From Clostridiales bacterium (GTDB taxonomy: Bacteria; Bacillota; Clostridia; Oscillospirales; Ruminococcaceae): a stretch of 64,000 nt of DNA. The notes below the pieces were generated by a model. That model ran no database searches. It saw nothing but the letters and a program-made list of their open reading frames with translations, and was not told where the DNA came from. This document shows positions 8,093 through 17,546 of the stretch, piece after piece (the stretch's first letter is position 1; each line of letters begins with the position of its first letter). Location: contig JAHZAY010000005.1 of the NCBI GenBank assembly GCA_019423685.1, positions 62,001-126,000 on the forward strand, in the 5' to 3' direction. Both the position numbers and the translations under genes were made by a program.

Positions 8093-8121
8093 TTGCAAAA
8101 TAGAGAGTTGTGCGGTATACT
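8093..8121 (+). promoter_or_regulatory. Promoter of desulfoferrodoxin gene
   Basis: TTGCAA, 17 bases, TATACT, about 70 bases upstream of the start. Confidence 0.8.
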
Positions 8122-8189
8122 ATATTCAGAAAGAAAATAAACTAATTTGGTATATATTCAACAACGAATTTAAGAAAGAAGGAACTTGT

Positions 8190-8564
8190 ATGAAATTTTA
8201 TGTTTGCAAACATTGTGGAAATATCATCACCTTTATGGAGACCAAAGGTGTTCCGGTTGTATGCTGCGGTGAAAAGATGAGTGAGCTCGTTCCAGGCAGC
8301 ACCGATGCAGCTACCGAGAAGCACGTTCCGGTTGTCCATGTAGATGGCAACACCGTCACCGTATCGGTCGGTTCCGTTGCACACCCAATGCTCGCAGAGC
8401 ACTCGATCAAATGGATCATCCTCGAGACTGCAAACGGTTTCCAGCGCAAGAACCTGAACCCAGGCGACAAACCGGAAGCGGTCTTTGCCCTCACCGCCGG
8501 TGAGAAACCAGTTGCCGCTTACGCATTCTGCGACCTGCACGGACTGTGGAGCGCAAACATCTAA
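8190..8564 (+). CDS. dfx: Desulfoferrodoxin (superoxide reductase)
   Basis: 124 residues. It reduces superoxide to hydrogen peroxide without making oxygen, a defence typical of anaerobes. The N-terminal rubredoxin-like centre has C6, C9, C25 and C26 (CKHC and VVCCGE). The catalytic centre ligands are visible as H45 (EKHVP), H65 (VAHPM), H71 (AEHSIKWI), C114 and H117 (FCDLHG). Both iron sites are complete, so it is the two-iron type. Own promoter and terminator. Confidence 0.97.
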   Translation: MKFYVCKHCGNIITFMETKGVPVVCCGEKMSELVPGSTDAATEKHVPVVHVDGNTVTVSVGSVAHPMLAEHSIKWIILETANGFQRKNLNPGDKPEAVFALTAGEKPVAAYAFCDLHGLWSANI

Positions 8565-8607
8565 CAGCTTTTTTCTAAGAGAAAACTCAAAACACACCTC
8601 TTTTACT

Positions 8608-8645
8608 GGGCGGGACGCTGCAAGCGTCCCGCCTTTGTTTTTTGG
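8608..8645 (+). terminator. Terminator after desulfoferrodoxin
   Basis: GCGGGACGC and GCGTCCCGC around TGCAA, then a T-rich tail. Confidence 0.9.
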
Positions 8646-8646
8646 C

Positions 8647-8675
8647 TTGACCGCTCTCCCCTTTTTTTGTATAAT
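8647..8675 (+). promoter_or_regulatory. Promoter of NusG-II protein gene
   Basis: TTGACC, 17 bases, TATAAT, directly after the preceding terminator. Confidence 0.82.
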
Positions 8676-8709
8676 AGGGAAAGCATTTTACAGATTGGAG
8701 AATGAACAG

Positions 8710-9072
8710 ATGGGGAAACGGGATAAACAAATACTGCTGGGACTTGTCGCAGTCGCTGCCATCCTGATGCTGGCCTTCTTTGTGATGGAAAAGCTCTCCG
8801 GTCCCGGGGCGTGGGCACTCATTACCATCAATGGAGAACCGGTACAGGAGATCGACCTCACCCACGCTCAGGACCAGCAGATCGACCTGAACAGCTACGG
8901 GGTCGATGTGGTGTTGGAGATACAGGATCATTGCATTCACTTTCTTTCCTCCGACTGCCCGGACCACCTGTGCATCGGATTTGGGTGGCTGGAAAAGGAA
9001 CCGCAAAGTGCCGTCTGTATGCCCAACCGGGTCGCAGTGACCATCAACACAAAACCCACCCTGACAGACTGA
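8710..9072 (+). CDS. NusG domain II-containing membrane protein
   Basis: 120 residues. One N-terminal membrane span (LLGLVAVAAILMLAFF) is followed by a small beta domain of the NusG_II family, with the family cysteines in SSDCPDHLCI and AVCMPNRV. The start at 8710 has GGAGA upstream and follows the promoter; earlier in-frame starts fall inside the desulfoferrodoxin gene. Such proteins are common in Clostridia, often close to FMN-transferase or Rnf genes, but here the gene stands alone. The role is unknown; an extracytoplasmic domain is the safest prediction. Confidence 0.85.
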   Translation: MGKRDKQILLGLVAVAAILMLAFFVMEKLSGPGAWALITINGEPVQEIDLTHAQDQQIDLNSYGVDVVLEIQDHCIHFLSSDCPDHLCIGFGWLEKEPQSAVCMPNRVAVTINTKPTLTD

Positions 9073-9185
9073 GCCCGCACCTAATTCGCAAGTTAGCCAA
9101 GTACAGAATCTTGGCTTCTACTACACCGCACCCAGTTTTAGAAAATCGAGTTTTATCTGCCGCCTTACCCAATCGTCTTTCTGCA

Positions 9186-9222
9186 ATAAAAAAGGCTCCC
9201 CAAAAGGGAGCCTTTTTTTTGC
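9186..9222 (+). terminator. Bidirectional terminator
   Basis: AAGGCTCCC and GGGAGCCTT around CAAAA, with an A-run on the left and eight Ts on the right; it can serve the NusG-II gene and the M28 peptidase gene on the other strand. Confidence 0.9.
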
Positions 9223-9269
9223 GTCTTTTATCCTTATCCAATTTCCATTAAATAAGGAAGAAAACTTTT

Positions 9270-10547
9270 TTATTCCTCGTCCACTCTCTTCTTGCGCAGG
9301 TACTTGTCGACTGCCTCGACCATGTTCTGCGGGATCTTGCGCGGTACCGGGAAGACCATCGCGTTGACCATGTGATCGGCAAATTCCTGGATGAAGGCTG
9401 CGGTCTTGCCGAAGTTTTTGTAATCGAGGTAGTCAATCACGTCGTGGCGGCAGTGGATCATCGCGCCGCCGTTTCTGCCAAAGCGGCAGAAGTTGATGGC
9501 CGGAACGCCCTCGTTGACAAACGGTACCGAATCGCTGGAGTAGACGTCCTGGGTGACATCGGTGGAGAAGCCGAGCTCCTTGGACAGGTACTCAACAAAG
9601 CGGCAGAGCGACTCATCCGCGGTGATGGCCGCCCAGTCAGCGCCCAGAACCGGACCGGCAACGTCGACGTTGATCATCAGCTGAACGTCCTTGAGCTCGT
9701 CCTTGTGGGCGGCGACATACGCCTTGGAGCCCAGCAGGCCGCACTCCTCGGAGCCGTACCAGCAGAAGGTCAGGTTGCGCTTTGGCGGGTTCTGTTTGTA
9801 GTGGCGGGCCAGCTCCATCAGGATAACTGAGCCTGCGCCGTTGTCGTAGACGCCGTGGCTGAACTGCACGCTGTCAAAGTGCGCGCCAAAGGTGACGTTC
9901 TCGCTGCCGCCATCGGTGCCCGGGATGTGCAGGATGACGTTTCTGGACGGACGGGTAACATCGTCCTGAATCAGGGTGAAGGTGACCTCCTCCGGCTCGC
10001 CCTTAACTAGCTCCATCGCGTCGATGGCACGCAGCACACCGCCCGGGATCTTGCCATAGCGCAGCGCCCAGTAGCGCAGCTCGCGCTCCGGCAGGTCGGT
10101 CTCTTCACGGGCGTCCGAAACATTGCCGTTCCAGGTCAGGAAGGCGGCGACGCCGTAGCGAACCATCCTCTCATACACTTCCTCGTTCATCTTGCCGTTG
10201 TTGACCAGTACGATCTTGCCCTTTTTGTCGTACAGGTCGACGTCGCTGCCCTGCTGCACATAGGCAAACGGGGCGGTCAGGCCCTCCTCCGGGGTGGAGC
10301 CGGAGCGGCGGTATCCCTGAATCTCCCACTCCTTGCCCAGTGCCTTGAGCGATACCTTGTGGATGTCGGCGGTCTCGACGTCAAACTCCTCGATGGTCGC
10401 CTCCATCCCCTCCTTGGCCAGCTCATCCTTGATGATGTTGGCGGCCTTGGTCTCCTCGGCGGAGGTGCTGGTGCGGATAAAGTTGATCTTCTCCAGATCC
10501 GCAAAGATGCGTTTGCCCATCGCGTCGGTGTTCTTTAAAATGTCCAT
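9270..10547 (-). CDS. M28 family zinc aminopeptidase
   Basis: 425 residues with no signal peptide, so probably cytoplasmic. The M28 metal ligands are in place: H in GAHFDS, D in YDNGAGS, E-E in GSEECG, D in INVDVAG and H in MIHCRHD. A PA-like inserted region lies in the first half (around residues 90-210). It likely removes N-terminal residues from peptides. It is downstream of tldD/tldE on the same strand with 130 bases between, and of the Opp importer, so it fits a peptide-use cluster. Confidence 0.9.
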   Translation of the reverse strand: MDILKNTDAMGKRIFADLEKINFIRTSTSAEETKAANIIKDELAKEGMEATIEEFDVETADIHKVSLKALGKEWEIQGYRRSGSTPEEGLTAPFAYVQQGSDVDLYDKKGKIVLVNNGKMNEEVYERMVRYGVAAFLTWNGNVSDAREETDLPERELRYWALRYGKIPGGVLRAIDAMELVKGEPEEVTFTLIQDDVTRPSRNVILHIPGTDGGSENVTFGAHFDSVQFSHGVYDNGAGSVILMELARHYKQNPPKRNLTFCWYGSEECGLLGSKAYVAAHKDELKDVQLMINVDVAGPVLGADWAAITADESLCRFVEYLSKELGFSTDVTQDVYSSDSVPFVNEGVPAINFCRFGRNGGAMIHCRHDVIDYLDYKNFGKTAAFIQEFADHMVNAMVFPVPRKIPQNMVEAVDKYLRKKRVDEE

Positions 10548-10677
10548 GTAGCCACTCTCCTCTTTTTATGTTGGATTAAAAAAGGCGGTATAAAATATGC
10601 ACAAAAAGAAGCGTTTATGTTTTCCTTTTCTGTGCTCTTTTTCCCTGCACTCCCAGTATAGCACAAACTTGCGCCGC

Positions 10678-12021
10678 TTACAATCCCGATACGGTCAATC
10701 CTTTGAGCAAAATAGACGGAGTCTGTACAAACTGGCTGCCAGCAGCAGTCGGGGCAGGATCGTTGCCCATCGCCTCAATTTCCTCCAGGAGCGTATAGAT
10801 GTTGCCCGCGATGGTGACCTCGCAGAACGGTTTGACCGGTTTGCCATTTTCCACCAGCATGCCCTTGCTCAACAGCGAGAAGCTGCCATTGATGGTGTTG
10901 ACGCCGGCAAATACACCTTCCAGATCGGTGACGATGATGCCGTTGCCCATCTTTTCACACATCTGTTCCATGCTCAACTCGGTGCCGGAAGCGCTCTGCA
11001 ATACCACGTTGGTGACGCCGGTGCCGACCGAGGACTGGATATCCGCCTTAAAGCCATTGCCGCTGCCGGACACATTTTCCTTCGCTGCACTCTTGCGGTT
11101 ATACAGCATCGATTCAAACTTGCCAGCACGGATGAGATACTTCTTGCTGACCGGGCAGCCTTCATCGTCAAAGTGGCGATGTACGCGGCCGGTGGCGAGC
11201 TGTGGGTCCTCCAGCAGTTCGACGTCGGCGCAGGCAATCTGTTCGCCCTGTCTGCCGGCCAGTTTGCTCATCTTATTCTGCATCTCCGAAGCGTAGAAGA
11301 TCGGCAGATATGCTTCCAACAATTCCGCCGCCGCGGTATTTTGCAGGATGACAGCGTATTTTCCCGAAGCGAGTGGTTTTGCGTGCAGGCGCTGTGCACC
11401 CAGCTTTGCGACCTCCCGTGCCAATCCAGTCACATCAATCTGATCGAGGCTGGCGGCGCTGCGGCCTCCATACGCAATTTCTGTGTCGCCATCTTCACGC
11501 GAAACAACTCCGATGGAAACCGAGGCAACCTGACTGCTGTCGGTCATGCAGGTGCCCTGATCATCCATCAGCACAACCTCTTTCCAGGAATGGTTATAGC
11601 GGCAGTTGCTCAGGTTGGAGATTTTCTTTTCTTCCTTAGCTGCTTTTTCGGCCTTGACCAGCACCTGGACAGCGTCCATCTCATTTGCCGGAGCAAAGTC
11701 ACTGTGATGGTTGACCTCCCTTTCAAAAGCGGGCAGCGGCTGATACTCTTCCTGTGAAGCCTCCGCCGCAATCTGCATCTGTTCGACTACGTCGTCCATC
11801 CCATCCAAGGTATTAAAGAAGGTGCAGCATCTCTTGCCGCCCTTGCCTGCCTCTACAAAATAAGCGTTTTCCTTGGCGCGGGTGAAGCTGTCGCGGGCGC
11901 CGTCCAGCACCCCGACGCCAAACCGCTCGGTCCGCTCGATGTAGAAGCGGACATCGGTAAATCCTTCCTCTTTTAATCTCTGCGCAAGGGCGCAGAGCAC
12001 TGTCTTTTCCGAAGTCATCAT
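10678..12021 (-). CDS. tldE: TldE/PmbA-family protein
   Basis: 447 residues of the TldD/PmbA family, without the metal-binding HExxxH motif, which marks it as the TldE partner. In E. coli TldD and TldE form a heterodimeric protease that degrades unfolded peptides and matures microcin B17. Its ATG overlaps the stop of tldD (ATGA), so the pair is coupled and probably made in equal amounts. The C-terminal region LSKGMLVENGKPVKP and the final LLKGLTVSGL are typical. Confidence 0.9.
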   Translation of the reverse strand: MMTSEKTVLCALAQRLKEEGFTDVRFYIERTERFGVGVLDGARDSFTRAKENAYFVEAGKGGKRCCTFFNTLDGMDDVVEQMQIAAEASQEEYQPLPAFEREVNHHSDFAPANEMDAVQVLVKAEKAAKEEKKISNLSNCRYNHSWKEVVLMDDQGTCMTDSSQVASVSIGVVSREDGDTEIAYGGRSAASLDQIDVTGLAREVAKLGAQRLHAKPLASGKYAVILQNTAAAELLEAYLPIFYASEMQNKMSKLAGRQGEQIACADVELLEDPQLATGRVHRHFDDEGCPVSKKYLIRAGKFESMLYNRKSAAKENVSGSGNGFKADIQSSVGTGVTNVVLQSASGTELSMEQMCEKMGNGIIVTDLEGVFAGVNTINGSFSLLSKGMLVENGKPVKPFCEVTIAGNIYTLLEEIEAMGNDPAPTAAGSQFVQTPSILLKGLTVSGL

Positions 12022-13394
12022 TCCTGATCTCCTCCTACCGTCATTTCGGTGACTCTGACTGTCGGCTGGCCCGCTCCAATATAGAGCGCACCGCTGGCCG
12101 CATAGCAGAAGCCCTGGCCCAGTGCGTAATCGTTTCCGACCATATCGACCTTCTTGAGGATGTCGCCGCCGGTGCCGATGAGGGTTGCACTTCTGACCGG
12201 GGTGGTGATCTTGCCGTTTTCGATCAGGAAGGTTTCCCCGGTATTGAAGTTAAATTCACCGGTTGCCGGATTGACCGAACCGGCATTGATGGCGTTGACA
12301 TAGATGCCGCGCTCGGTGGAGGCGATCATCTCCTCGGGGCTGTCGGTGCCGGGAGCGATGTAGGTGTTGGTCATGCGGGAAGTCGGCTCATAGCGGAAGC
12401 TCTGGCGGCGGGAAGAACCGGTCGGCTCACAGCCCAGAATTCTGGCATGCAGCTTGTCGACCATATAGCTCTTGAGGATACCATTTTCGATGAGTACGTT
12501 TTTGCGGGTCGGCACGCCCTCATCGTCCACCTTGAGCGAACCCCACTGACCCGGCATACTGCCGTCATCGATGAGGGTAACCTTTTCAGAGGCAACCTTC
12601 TGACCGATCTTGCCGGAAAATTCGGAGTTTCCGCGCGCTGTGCTGGAGGCCTCGAGCGAGTGTCCGCACGCCTCGTGGAAGAACAGGCCGCCAAAGCCGT
12701 TTGCAATGATGACCGGCATTCTGCCTGTCGGGCAGGCTTTGGCGTGCAGCATCGCTTTGGCATTTTTAGCTGCTTGGCGGACAGCTCCATCGACATCGAT
12801 CTCGTCATAGAACTCAAAGCCCTTCATTGCACCCGGACCGGTGTAACTGGACTGGCGGTCTGAGCCCTCTTCGCAGAACACGGTGATGTGCAGTCTGGTC
12901 TTGACGCGGCGGTCATCTACAAAGCGGCCCTCCGAGTTGGCGATGCGAACCTTCTGATCCATATCCAGATATTTCACCCTCACCTGGCTGACCAGCTCAT
13001 CGGCATCATGTCCTGTCTTGACAACGCGCTTAATCAGCGCCATCTTGTCTTTGAGTCCCACCTGCTGCGGATACCGTGCGATCGGATTGAGCGATACCTG
13101 CTGCAACTGCTCCAGCGCCTGACGGGCAAAGTGGCCTTCGCGGTACTCGCAGGCTGCGCGCAGCATGGAAAGCAGGTTCTCCTCGCTCAGGTCAGCGGTG
13201 TAGAGGTAGGCGCTCTCTGTTCCCTTAAACAGGCGAATGCCGACGCCCTTTTCGGCGCCCGCAGAGGAGTCCAGCACCTTTTGATCGAGAACGGTCAGAT
13301 TGCTTCTGCGCACATCCTCATAAAAGACCTCTGCAAAATCCGCACCGTGGCAGACAGCATAGTCCAGAATTTTTTCAATCAAGTCCTGATTCAA
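12018..13394 (-). CDS. tldD: TldD metalloprotease
   Basis: 458 residues. The catalytic zinc motif HEACGH is present in FGGLFFHEACGHSLEAS, which identifies the active subunit of the TldD/TldE protease. The chosen start is the TTG at 13394, six bases behind GGAGGG and matching where the family usually starts (NQDLIEKILDYA); an ATG at 13409 is possible but its ribosome site is too close. A terminator separates it from oppF, so it may have its own promoter. Known relatives shape peptide natural products; no such precursor gene is visible here. Confidence 0.92.
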   Translation of the reverse strand: MNQDLIEKILDYAVCHGADFAEVFYEDVRRSNLTVLDQKVLDSSAGAEKGVGIRLFKGTESAYLYTADLSEENLLSMLRAACEYREGHFARQALEQLQQVSLNPIARYPQQVGLKDKMALIKRVVKTGHDADELVSQVRVKYLDMDQKVRIANSEGRFVDDRRVKTRLHITVFCEEGSDRQSSYTGPGAMKGFEFYDEIDVDGAVRQAAKNAKAMLHAKACPTGRMPVIIANGFGGLFFHEACGHSLEASSTARGNSEFSGKIGQKVASEKVTLIDDGSMPGQWGSLKVDDEGVPTRKNVLIENGILKSYMVDKLHARILGCEPTGSSRRQSFRYEPTSRMTNTYIAPGTDSPEEMIASTERGIYVNAINAGSVNPATGEFNFNTGETFLIENGKITTPVRSATLIGTGGDILKKVDMVGNDYALGQGFCYAASGALYIGAGQPTVRVTEMTVGGDQE

Positions 13395-13421
13395 AACAGA
13401 TCCCTCCATTTCTTCCTATAA

Positions 13422-13456
13422 AAAAGCGGCTGCGGGGATATCCCCACAGCCGCCCC
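13422..13456 (-). terminator. Terminator after oppF
   Basis: On the minus strand: GCGGCTG-T-GGGG and CCCC-G-CAGCCGC around ATAT, then six Ts. Confidence 0.9.
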
Positions 13457-13488
13457 GAAAGCATGAAATTATGATGAAAATCGAAGAG

Positions 13489-14490
13489 TTATTTATCTTT
13501 GTTCTGAGCATGGCAGAGATGGCAAGCCACAAAGTGGTTTGGCTCAATCTCCAACAGCTTTGGAGTTTCTTTCGCGCAGATGTCCATTGCATAGCGGCAT
13601 CTTGCTCTGAATTTGCAGCCCGGTGGCGGGTTGATCGGGCTTGGCACTTCGCCTTCCAGTTTGATGCGCTCACGGGTCGCCTCAACGTCTGGGTCCGCAG
13701 TCGGGATGGCGGAAATCAGTGCCTGAGTATATGGATGCATTGGCTTGTCATACAGATCGTAGTTGCTGGCCAGCTCTACCATCGAGCCCAGATACATAAC
13801 GCCGACGCGGTCGGAGATATGTTTTACCATCGAAAGGTCGTGGGAGATGAAGAGGTAGGTCAAGCCAAATTCCTTCTGGAGTTTGATCAGAAGGTTGACA
13901 ACCTGTGCCTGAATGGAAACGTCCAATGCAGAAATCGGCTCATCGCAGACGATGAACTTCGGCTCAACAGCCAGTGCGCGGGCGATGCCGACACGCTGAC
14001 GCTGACCGCCGGAGAGCTCATGTGCAAAGCGGTTTGCATATTCTGGGTTCAGACCAACCTTGCCGAGCAGATCGGCAACACGCTCGTTCTTTTCCTTATC
14101 GGTCATGTGGAAGTGAACGTCCATTCCCTCGGAAATAATCTCGCCGATGGTCATACGAGGGTCCAGAGATGCGTATGGGTCCTGGAAAATGATCTGTACA
14201 TTTTTGCGGAACTCCAGCAGGTCTTTTCCTTTGAGGGTGGAGATGTCCTTGCCGTCAAACACAACCTTACCGGAAGTTGGCTCATACAGCTTCATCATGG
14301 TACGGCCGCAGGTGGTCTTGCCGCAGCCAGACTCGCCTACAAGACCGAGGGTCTCGCCGCGTTTGATCGAAACGGAGACGTGGTCTACCGCTTTGAGCAC
14401 CTGCTTTTTACCTGCTTTAAAGAATTTGCACAGGTCGGTGACCTCCATGATGGTGTCGGCATTTTGCAGTTTTTCAATTACCTGATCCAT
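13489..14490 (-). CDS. oppF: Oligopeptide ABC transporter ATPase OppF
   Basis: 333 residues. Walker A GESGCGKTT, signature LSGGQRQRVGIA, Walker B FIVCDEPISALD and H-loop FISHDLSMV are intact. The C-terminal oligopeptide-type extension has the cysteine set GCKFRARC, CAKE and CHLC that often binds an iron-sulfur cluster in Opp/Dpp ATPases. Its ATG overlaps the stop of oppD (TAATG). It is the last gene of oppABCDF and powers peptide import with OppD. Confidence 0.95.
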   Translation of the reverse strand: MDQVIEKLQNADTIMEVTDLCKFFKAGKKQVLKAVDHVSVSIKRGETLGLVGESGCGKTTCGRTMMKLYEPTSGKVVFDGKDISTLKGKDLLEFRKNVQIIFQDPYASLDPRMTIGEIISEGMDVHFHMTDKEKNERVADLLGKVGLNPEYANRFAHELSGGQRQRVGIARALAVEPKFIVCDEPISALDVSIQAQVVNLLIKLQKEFGLTYLFISHDLSMVKHISDRVGVMYLGSMVELASNYDLYDKPMHPYTQALISAIPTADPDVEATRERIKLEGEVPSPINPPPGCKFRARCRYAMDICAKETPKLLEIEPNHFVACHLCHAQNKDK

Positions 14491-15512
14491 TACTTCGCCT
14501 CCCTATCATAGAAGGATTTTACCTTTGGAGCATTTGGATGCTGCAACCAGCAGGATACCCTGTGGGTATCGGTGATGGTAGTCTCAAACGGATTGCGCTC
14601 TTTGCAGATTGGCATGCAGTATTCGCATCTGGATGCAAACGGGCAGCAATTGAGTGGTAGGATCAGATCCGGCGGGGTACCCTTCAGAGCGTACAGTTCC
14701 TGTTTTGCCTCTTTAGCAAGTTTTGGAACAGAGCTCAGCAGCGCCCATGTATAAGGATGCTTGGAATCGTAGAAGATTTCTCTTGCAGTTCCGCGCTCCA
14801 ATACCTGACCAGCATACATAACCTGGATTCTGTCTGCAAAGTTTGCAACAACGCCCAAGTCGTGAGTTACCAGAATGATTGCTGTGTTCATCTTCTCTTT
14901 CAGCTCACGCATCAGGTCCATAATCTGTGCCTGGATGGTAACATCCAGAGCGGTAGTCGGCTCATCGGCAATCAGGATCTTCGGATTGCAGGCCAGCGCC
15001 ATTGCAATCATAACACGCTGACGCATACCACCGGACATCTCATGCGGATAGCTGTCAATTCTTTTTTCTGCGCTCGGGATATTGACCATCTTGAGCATCT
15101 TGATGGCTTCCTCGCGCGCTTCCTTTTTGTTCAGATGGCGATGGATGCGCAAGCTCTCCATAATCTGTTTACCGACGGTCATGGTCGGATTCAACGAAGT
15201 CATTGGGTCCTGGAAGATCATACCAACTTCATCGCCGCGGAAAGCGCACAGCTCTTTTTTATTCAGTGCCAGTACATCTTTGCCGTCGCACTCAATCTTA
15301 GAGCCTTCCTTAATGACTGCAAACGGAGGTTTGAGCAGGCGGAGGATCGACTTTGCGGTTACCGTTTTGCCGCAGCCGGACTCACCTACAAATGCCAGTG
15401 TTTCGCCGCGATCCAGGTGGAAGCTGACGCCGCGCACTGCCTTGACCTCACCAGCATAGGTATTAAAGGATACGCTCAGGTTTTCTACATCCAAAATTCT
15501 ATCGTTTGCCAT
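14490..15512 (-). CDS. oppD: Oligopeptide ABC transporter ATPase OppD
   Basis: 340 residues. Walker A GESGCGKTV, signature MSGGMRQRVMIA, Walker B ILIADEPTTALD and H-loop LVTHDLGVV are present, followed by the Opp-type C-terminal cysteine region (CCPFASRC, MPICKE). Ribosome site AGGAGG before the ATG. It couples ATP hydrolysis to OppB/OppC. Located between oppC and oppF, with 17 bases to oppC and a stop-start overlap to oppF. Confidence 0.95.
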   Translation of the reverse strand: MANDRILDVENLSVSFNTYAGEVKAVRGVSFHLDRGETLAFVGESGCGKTVTAKSILRLLKPPFAVIKEGSKIECDGKDVLALNKKELCAFRGDEVGMIFQDPMTSLNPTMTVGKQIMESLRIHRHLNKKEAREEAIKMLKMVNIPSAEKRIDSYPHEMSGGMRQRVMIAMALACNPKILIADEPTTALDVTIQAQIMDLMRELKEKMNTAIILVTHDLGVVANFADRIQVMYAGQVLERGTAREIFYDSKHPYTWALLSSVPKLAKEAKQELYALKGTPPDLILPLNCCPFASRCEYCMPICKERNPFETTITDTHRVSCWLQHPNAPKVKSFYDREAK

Positions 15513-15529
15513 TTTCTGTATCCCTCCTA

Positions 15530-16486
15530 CTACTTTCTCAGTTTCGGGTCAAGCGCATCACGCAGGCCGTCACCCAGCAGGGTAAAGCCGAGCATGGTCA
15601 GCGCGATCATCAACGACGGGAAGAACAGCTGGTATGGATAGAACATGAAGTTCTGCTGCGCGGCGGAAGCCAAAGCGCCCCAGCTGGTTTCCGGCGGCTG
15701 TACGCCCAAACCGACGTAGCTCAGGAATGCCTCGGAGAAGATGTAACCCGGGATATCGAAGGTGATTGCAACAATGATGATGCCCAAAGTGTTCGGGATC
15801 AGATGACGCATAATGGTCTTAAGTGGGGAAACGCCCAGTGCAGTAGCTGCCAGGACATATTCCTGAGACTTTAACTGAAGCATCTGGCCGCGAACCAGTC
15901 GCGCAATGCCGCACCATCCGGTGAGAACCAGGGCCAGCATCATCGTGCCGATACTCTTGGAATCGGTGACAACCGAGATAAGGATAACGGTGAGCAGGTA
16001 AGGGATGCTCAACAAAACCTCAACGATACGCATCATGATATCGTCGACGATGCCGCCGAAGTAGGAAGCAATACCGCCATAGATACTGCCCACAACGCTG
16101 GCTACAACCGCGCCGACAATACCGATGGTCAGCGATACGCGGCCGCCCTGGAATACACGGGCAAACAGGTCACGGCCCAGATCGTCGGTACCAAACCAGT
16201 GTTTTGCACTTGGCAGCTGGTTGATTTCTGCAGTGTTCATCTCTTCATAGTTGTAACCGGAGATACCAGGACCGATTACAACAAAGATGACCATCAGGAT
16301 GAGGATAATCAGCGCAACCAGCGCAATTTTATTTTCTCTGAATCTTCTCCACGCATCTGCCCAATAGCTTACCTTTGGACGGGCAATAATATCTCCGGAG
16401 AAGTCATCCGTGCCAATAATTTCAAACTTTTCTGCCGGAATGTCTTCCCACTCCGTTGCAGATACATTTTTGTTCTCTTCTGACAT
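15530..16486 (-). CDS. oppC: Oligopeptide ABC transporter permease OppC
   Basis: 318 residues with an N-terminal cytoplasmic tail, one membrane span, then the binding-protein-dependent permease core of five spans. The segment GTDDLGRDLFARVFQGGRVS is typical of OppC/DppC, and the EAA loop (EAFLSYVGLG) that contacts the ATPases is visible. Twelve bases separate it from oppB. It forms the channel with OppB. Confidence 0.95.
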   Translation of the reverse strand: MSEENKNVSATEWEDIPAEKFEIIGTDDFSGDIIARPKVSYWADAWRRFRENKIALVALIILILMVIFVVIGPGISGYNYEEMNTAEINQLPSAKHWFGTDDLGRDLFARVFQGGRVSLTIGIVGAVVASVVGSIYGGIASYFGGIVDDIMMRIVEVLLSIPYLLTVILISVVTDSKSIGTMMLALVLTGWCGIARLVRGQMLQLKSQEYVLAATALGVSPLKTIMRHLIPNTLGIIIVAITFDIPGYIFSEAFLSYVGLGVQPPETSWGALASAAQQNFMFYPYQLFFPSLMIALTMLGFTLLGDGLRDALDPKLRK

Positions 16487-16498
16487 GTGTTCTCCTCC

Positions 16499-17431
16499 TT
16501 ACTTATTGCCGCTGATGCGGATTCTTGGGTCAAGGATGGTATAGGCGATATCGATGAGCAGCTGTGCCAAAACAAAGAGGGCTGCAGCAAAGATGGTGGT
16601 GCCGATAATCATGGTATAGTCACGGTCGTTGATGGAGGATACAAAGTAGAAACCGAGGCCCGGGATGCCGAACATCTTCTCTACTACGAACGAACCAGTG
16701 AAGATGCCGGAGATCTGGCCGCCCAGCATGGTGATGCACGGCAGAATCGCATTCTTCAAAACGTGATTTTTGATGACATTAAAGCCGCTGACGCCCTTCG
16801 CCTCTGCAGTCAGGATGTAGTCCTGTCCCATAACCTCCAGCATATTGGACTTGAGGTAACGGGCATAGGTCGCGATTGGTCCAAAGGCCATTGCGATAAC
16901 CGGCAGAATGATGTGCTCCGGTTTACCCCATCCGGTGGTCGGCAGAATCATCCACTTTACAGTGAAGAAGTACTGCAGCAGTGCCGCCAAAACAAAGACC
17001 GGAACAGTGATACCCAGAATCGCGATAAACATAACCAGGTAATCCGGCCACTTATTCTTGTTCAGCGCCGCCACAATTCCCAGCACAATACCGATTGTGA
17101 CACCAAACAGCAGCGCCAGGCCGCCAGTGGTGGCAGAAACTTTGGAGTTTGTGAGCAGAGTGTGGGTGATGCTCTGGCCAGGATATTTCAGAGACTCGCC
17201 CAGATCACCCTGGGTAACCAGGTTCTTCAAGAAGATTGCATACTGCTCGGTGACCGGCTTGTCCAAACCGTACTTCGCGTAGTAGTTCGCCCTGGCCTGC
17301 TCCGGCAGCTTGTTGACCGTAGCGCCCAGCGGGTCACCAGGAATGGAATGCATCATGAAAAAGGTCACTGCGGAGATGATCAGCAGCGTAACCAGCATGT
17401 AGCCAATACGCTTCAGGATATACTTAAACAT
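16499..17431 (-). CDS. oppB: Oligopeptide ABC transporter permease OppB
   Basis: 310 residues, starting with the family-typical FKYILKRIGYMLVTLLIISA and carrying the GDPLG segment after the first span, then five more spans with the EAA-type loop VVEKMFGIPGLG. A ribosome site GGGGG precedes the ATG. Between oppA and this gene is a stable hairpin (17471-17501) that may reduce readthrough from the binding-protein gene. Confidence 0.95.
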   Translation of the reverse strand: MFKYILKRIGYMLVTLLIISAVTFFMMHSIPGDPLGATVNKLPEQARANYYAKYGLDKPVTEQYAIFLKNLVTQGDLGESLKYPGQSITHTLLTNSKVSATTGGLALLFGVTIGIVLGIVAALNKNKWPDYLVMFIAILGITVPVFVLAALLQYFFTVKWMILPTTGWGKPEHIILPVIAMAFGPIATYARYLKSNMLEVMGQDYILTAEAKGVSGFNVIKNHVLKNAILPCITMLGGQISGIFTGSFVVEKMFGIPGLGFYFVSSINDRDYTMIIGTTIFAAALFVLAQLLIDIAYTILDPRIRISGNK

Positions 17432-17470
17432 GCTTTTCCCCCTTTTTTCCCTTCGTTCTCAATATCGAAA

Positions 17471-17501
17471 GGAAACAGGCAGCCAAAGGCTGCCTGTTTC
17501 C
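17471..17501 (-). repeat. Stable hairpin between oppA and oppB
   Basis: GGAAACAGGCAGCC and GGCTGCCTGTTTCC pair perfectly (14 bp) around a 3-base centre. The 3' side on the minus strand has only a short T stretch (CTTTC), so it is more likely a partial terminator or mRNA-stabilising element than a full stop. Confidence 0.85.
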
Positions 17502-17546
17502 GCCTTCTACATAAAAGTGAGAAGATTGATTTGTGCTCTTTTTGGT

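Noticed and set aside
10597..11757. 386-codon plus-strand frame opposite tldE
   Set aside because: Antisense shadow without a start signal; tldE/tldD motifs are on the minus strand.
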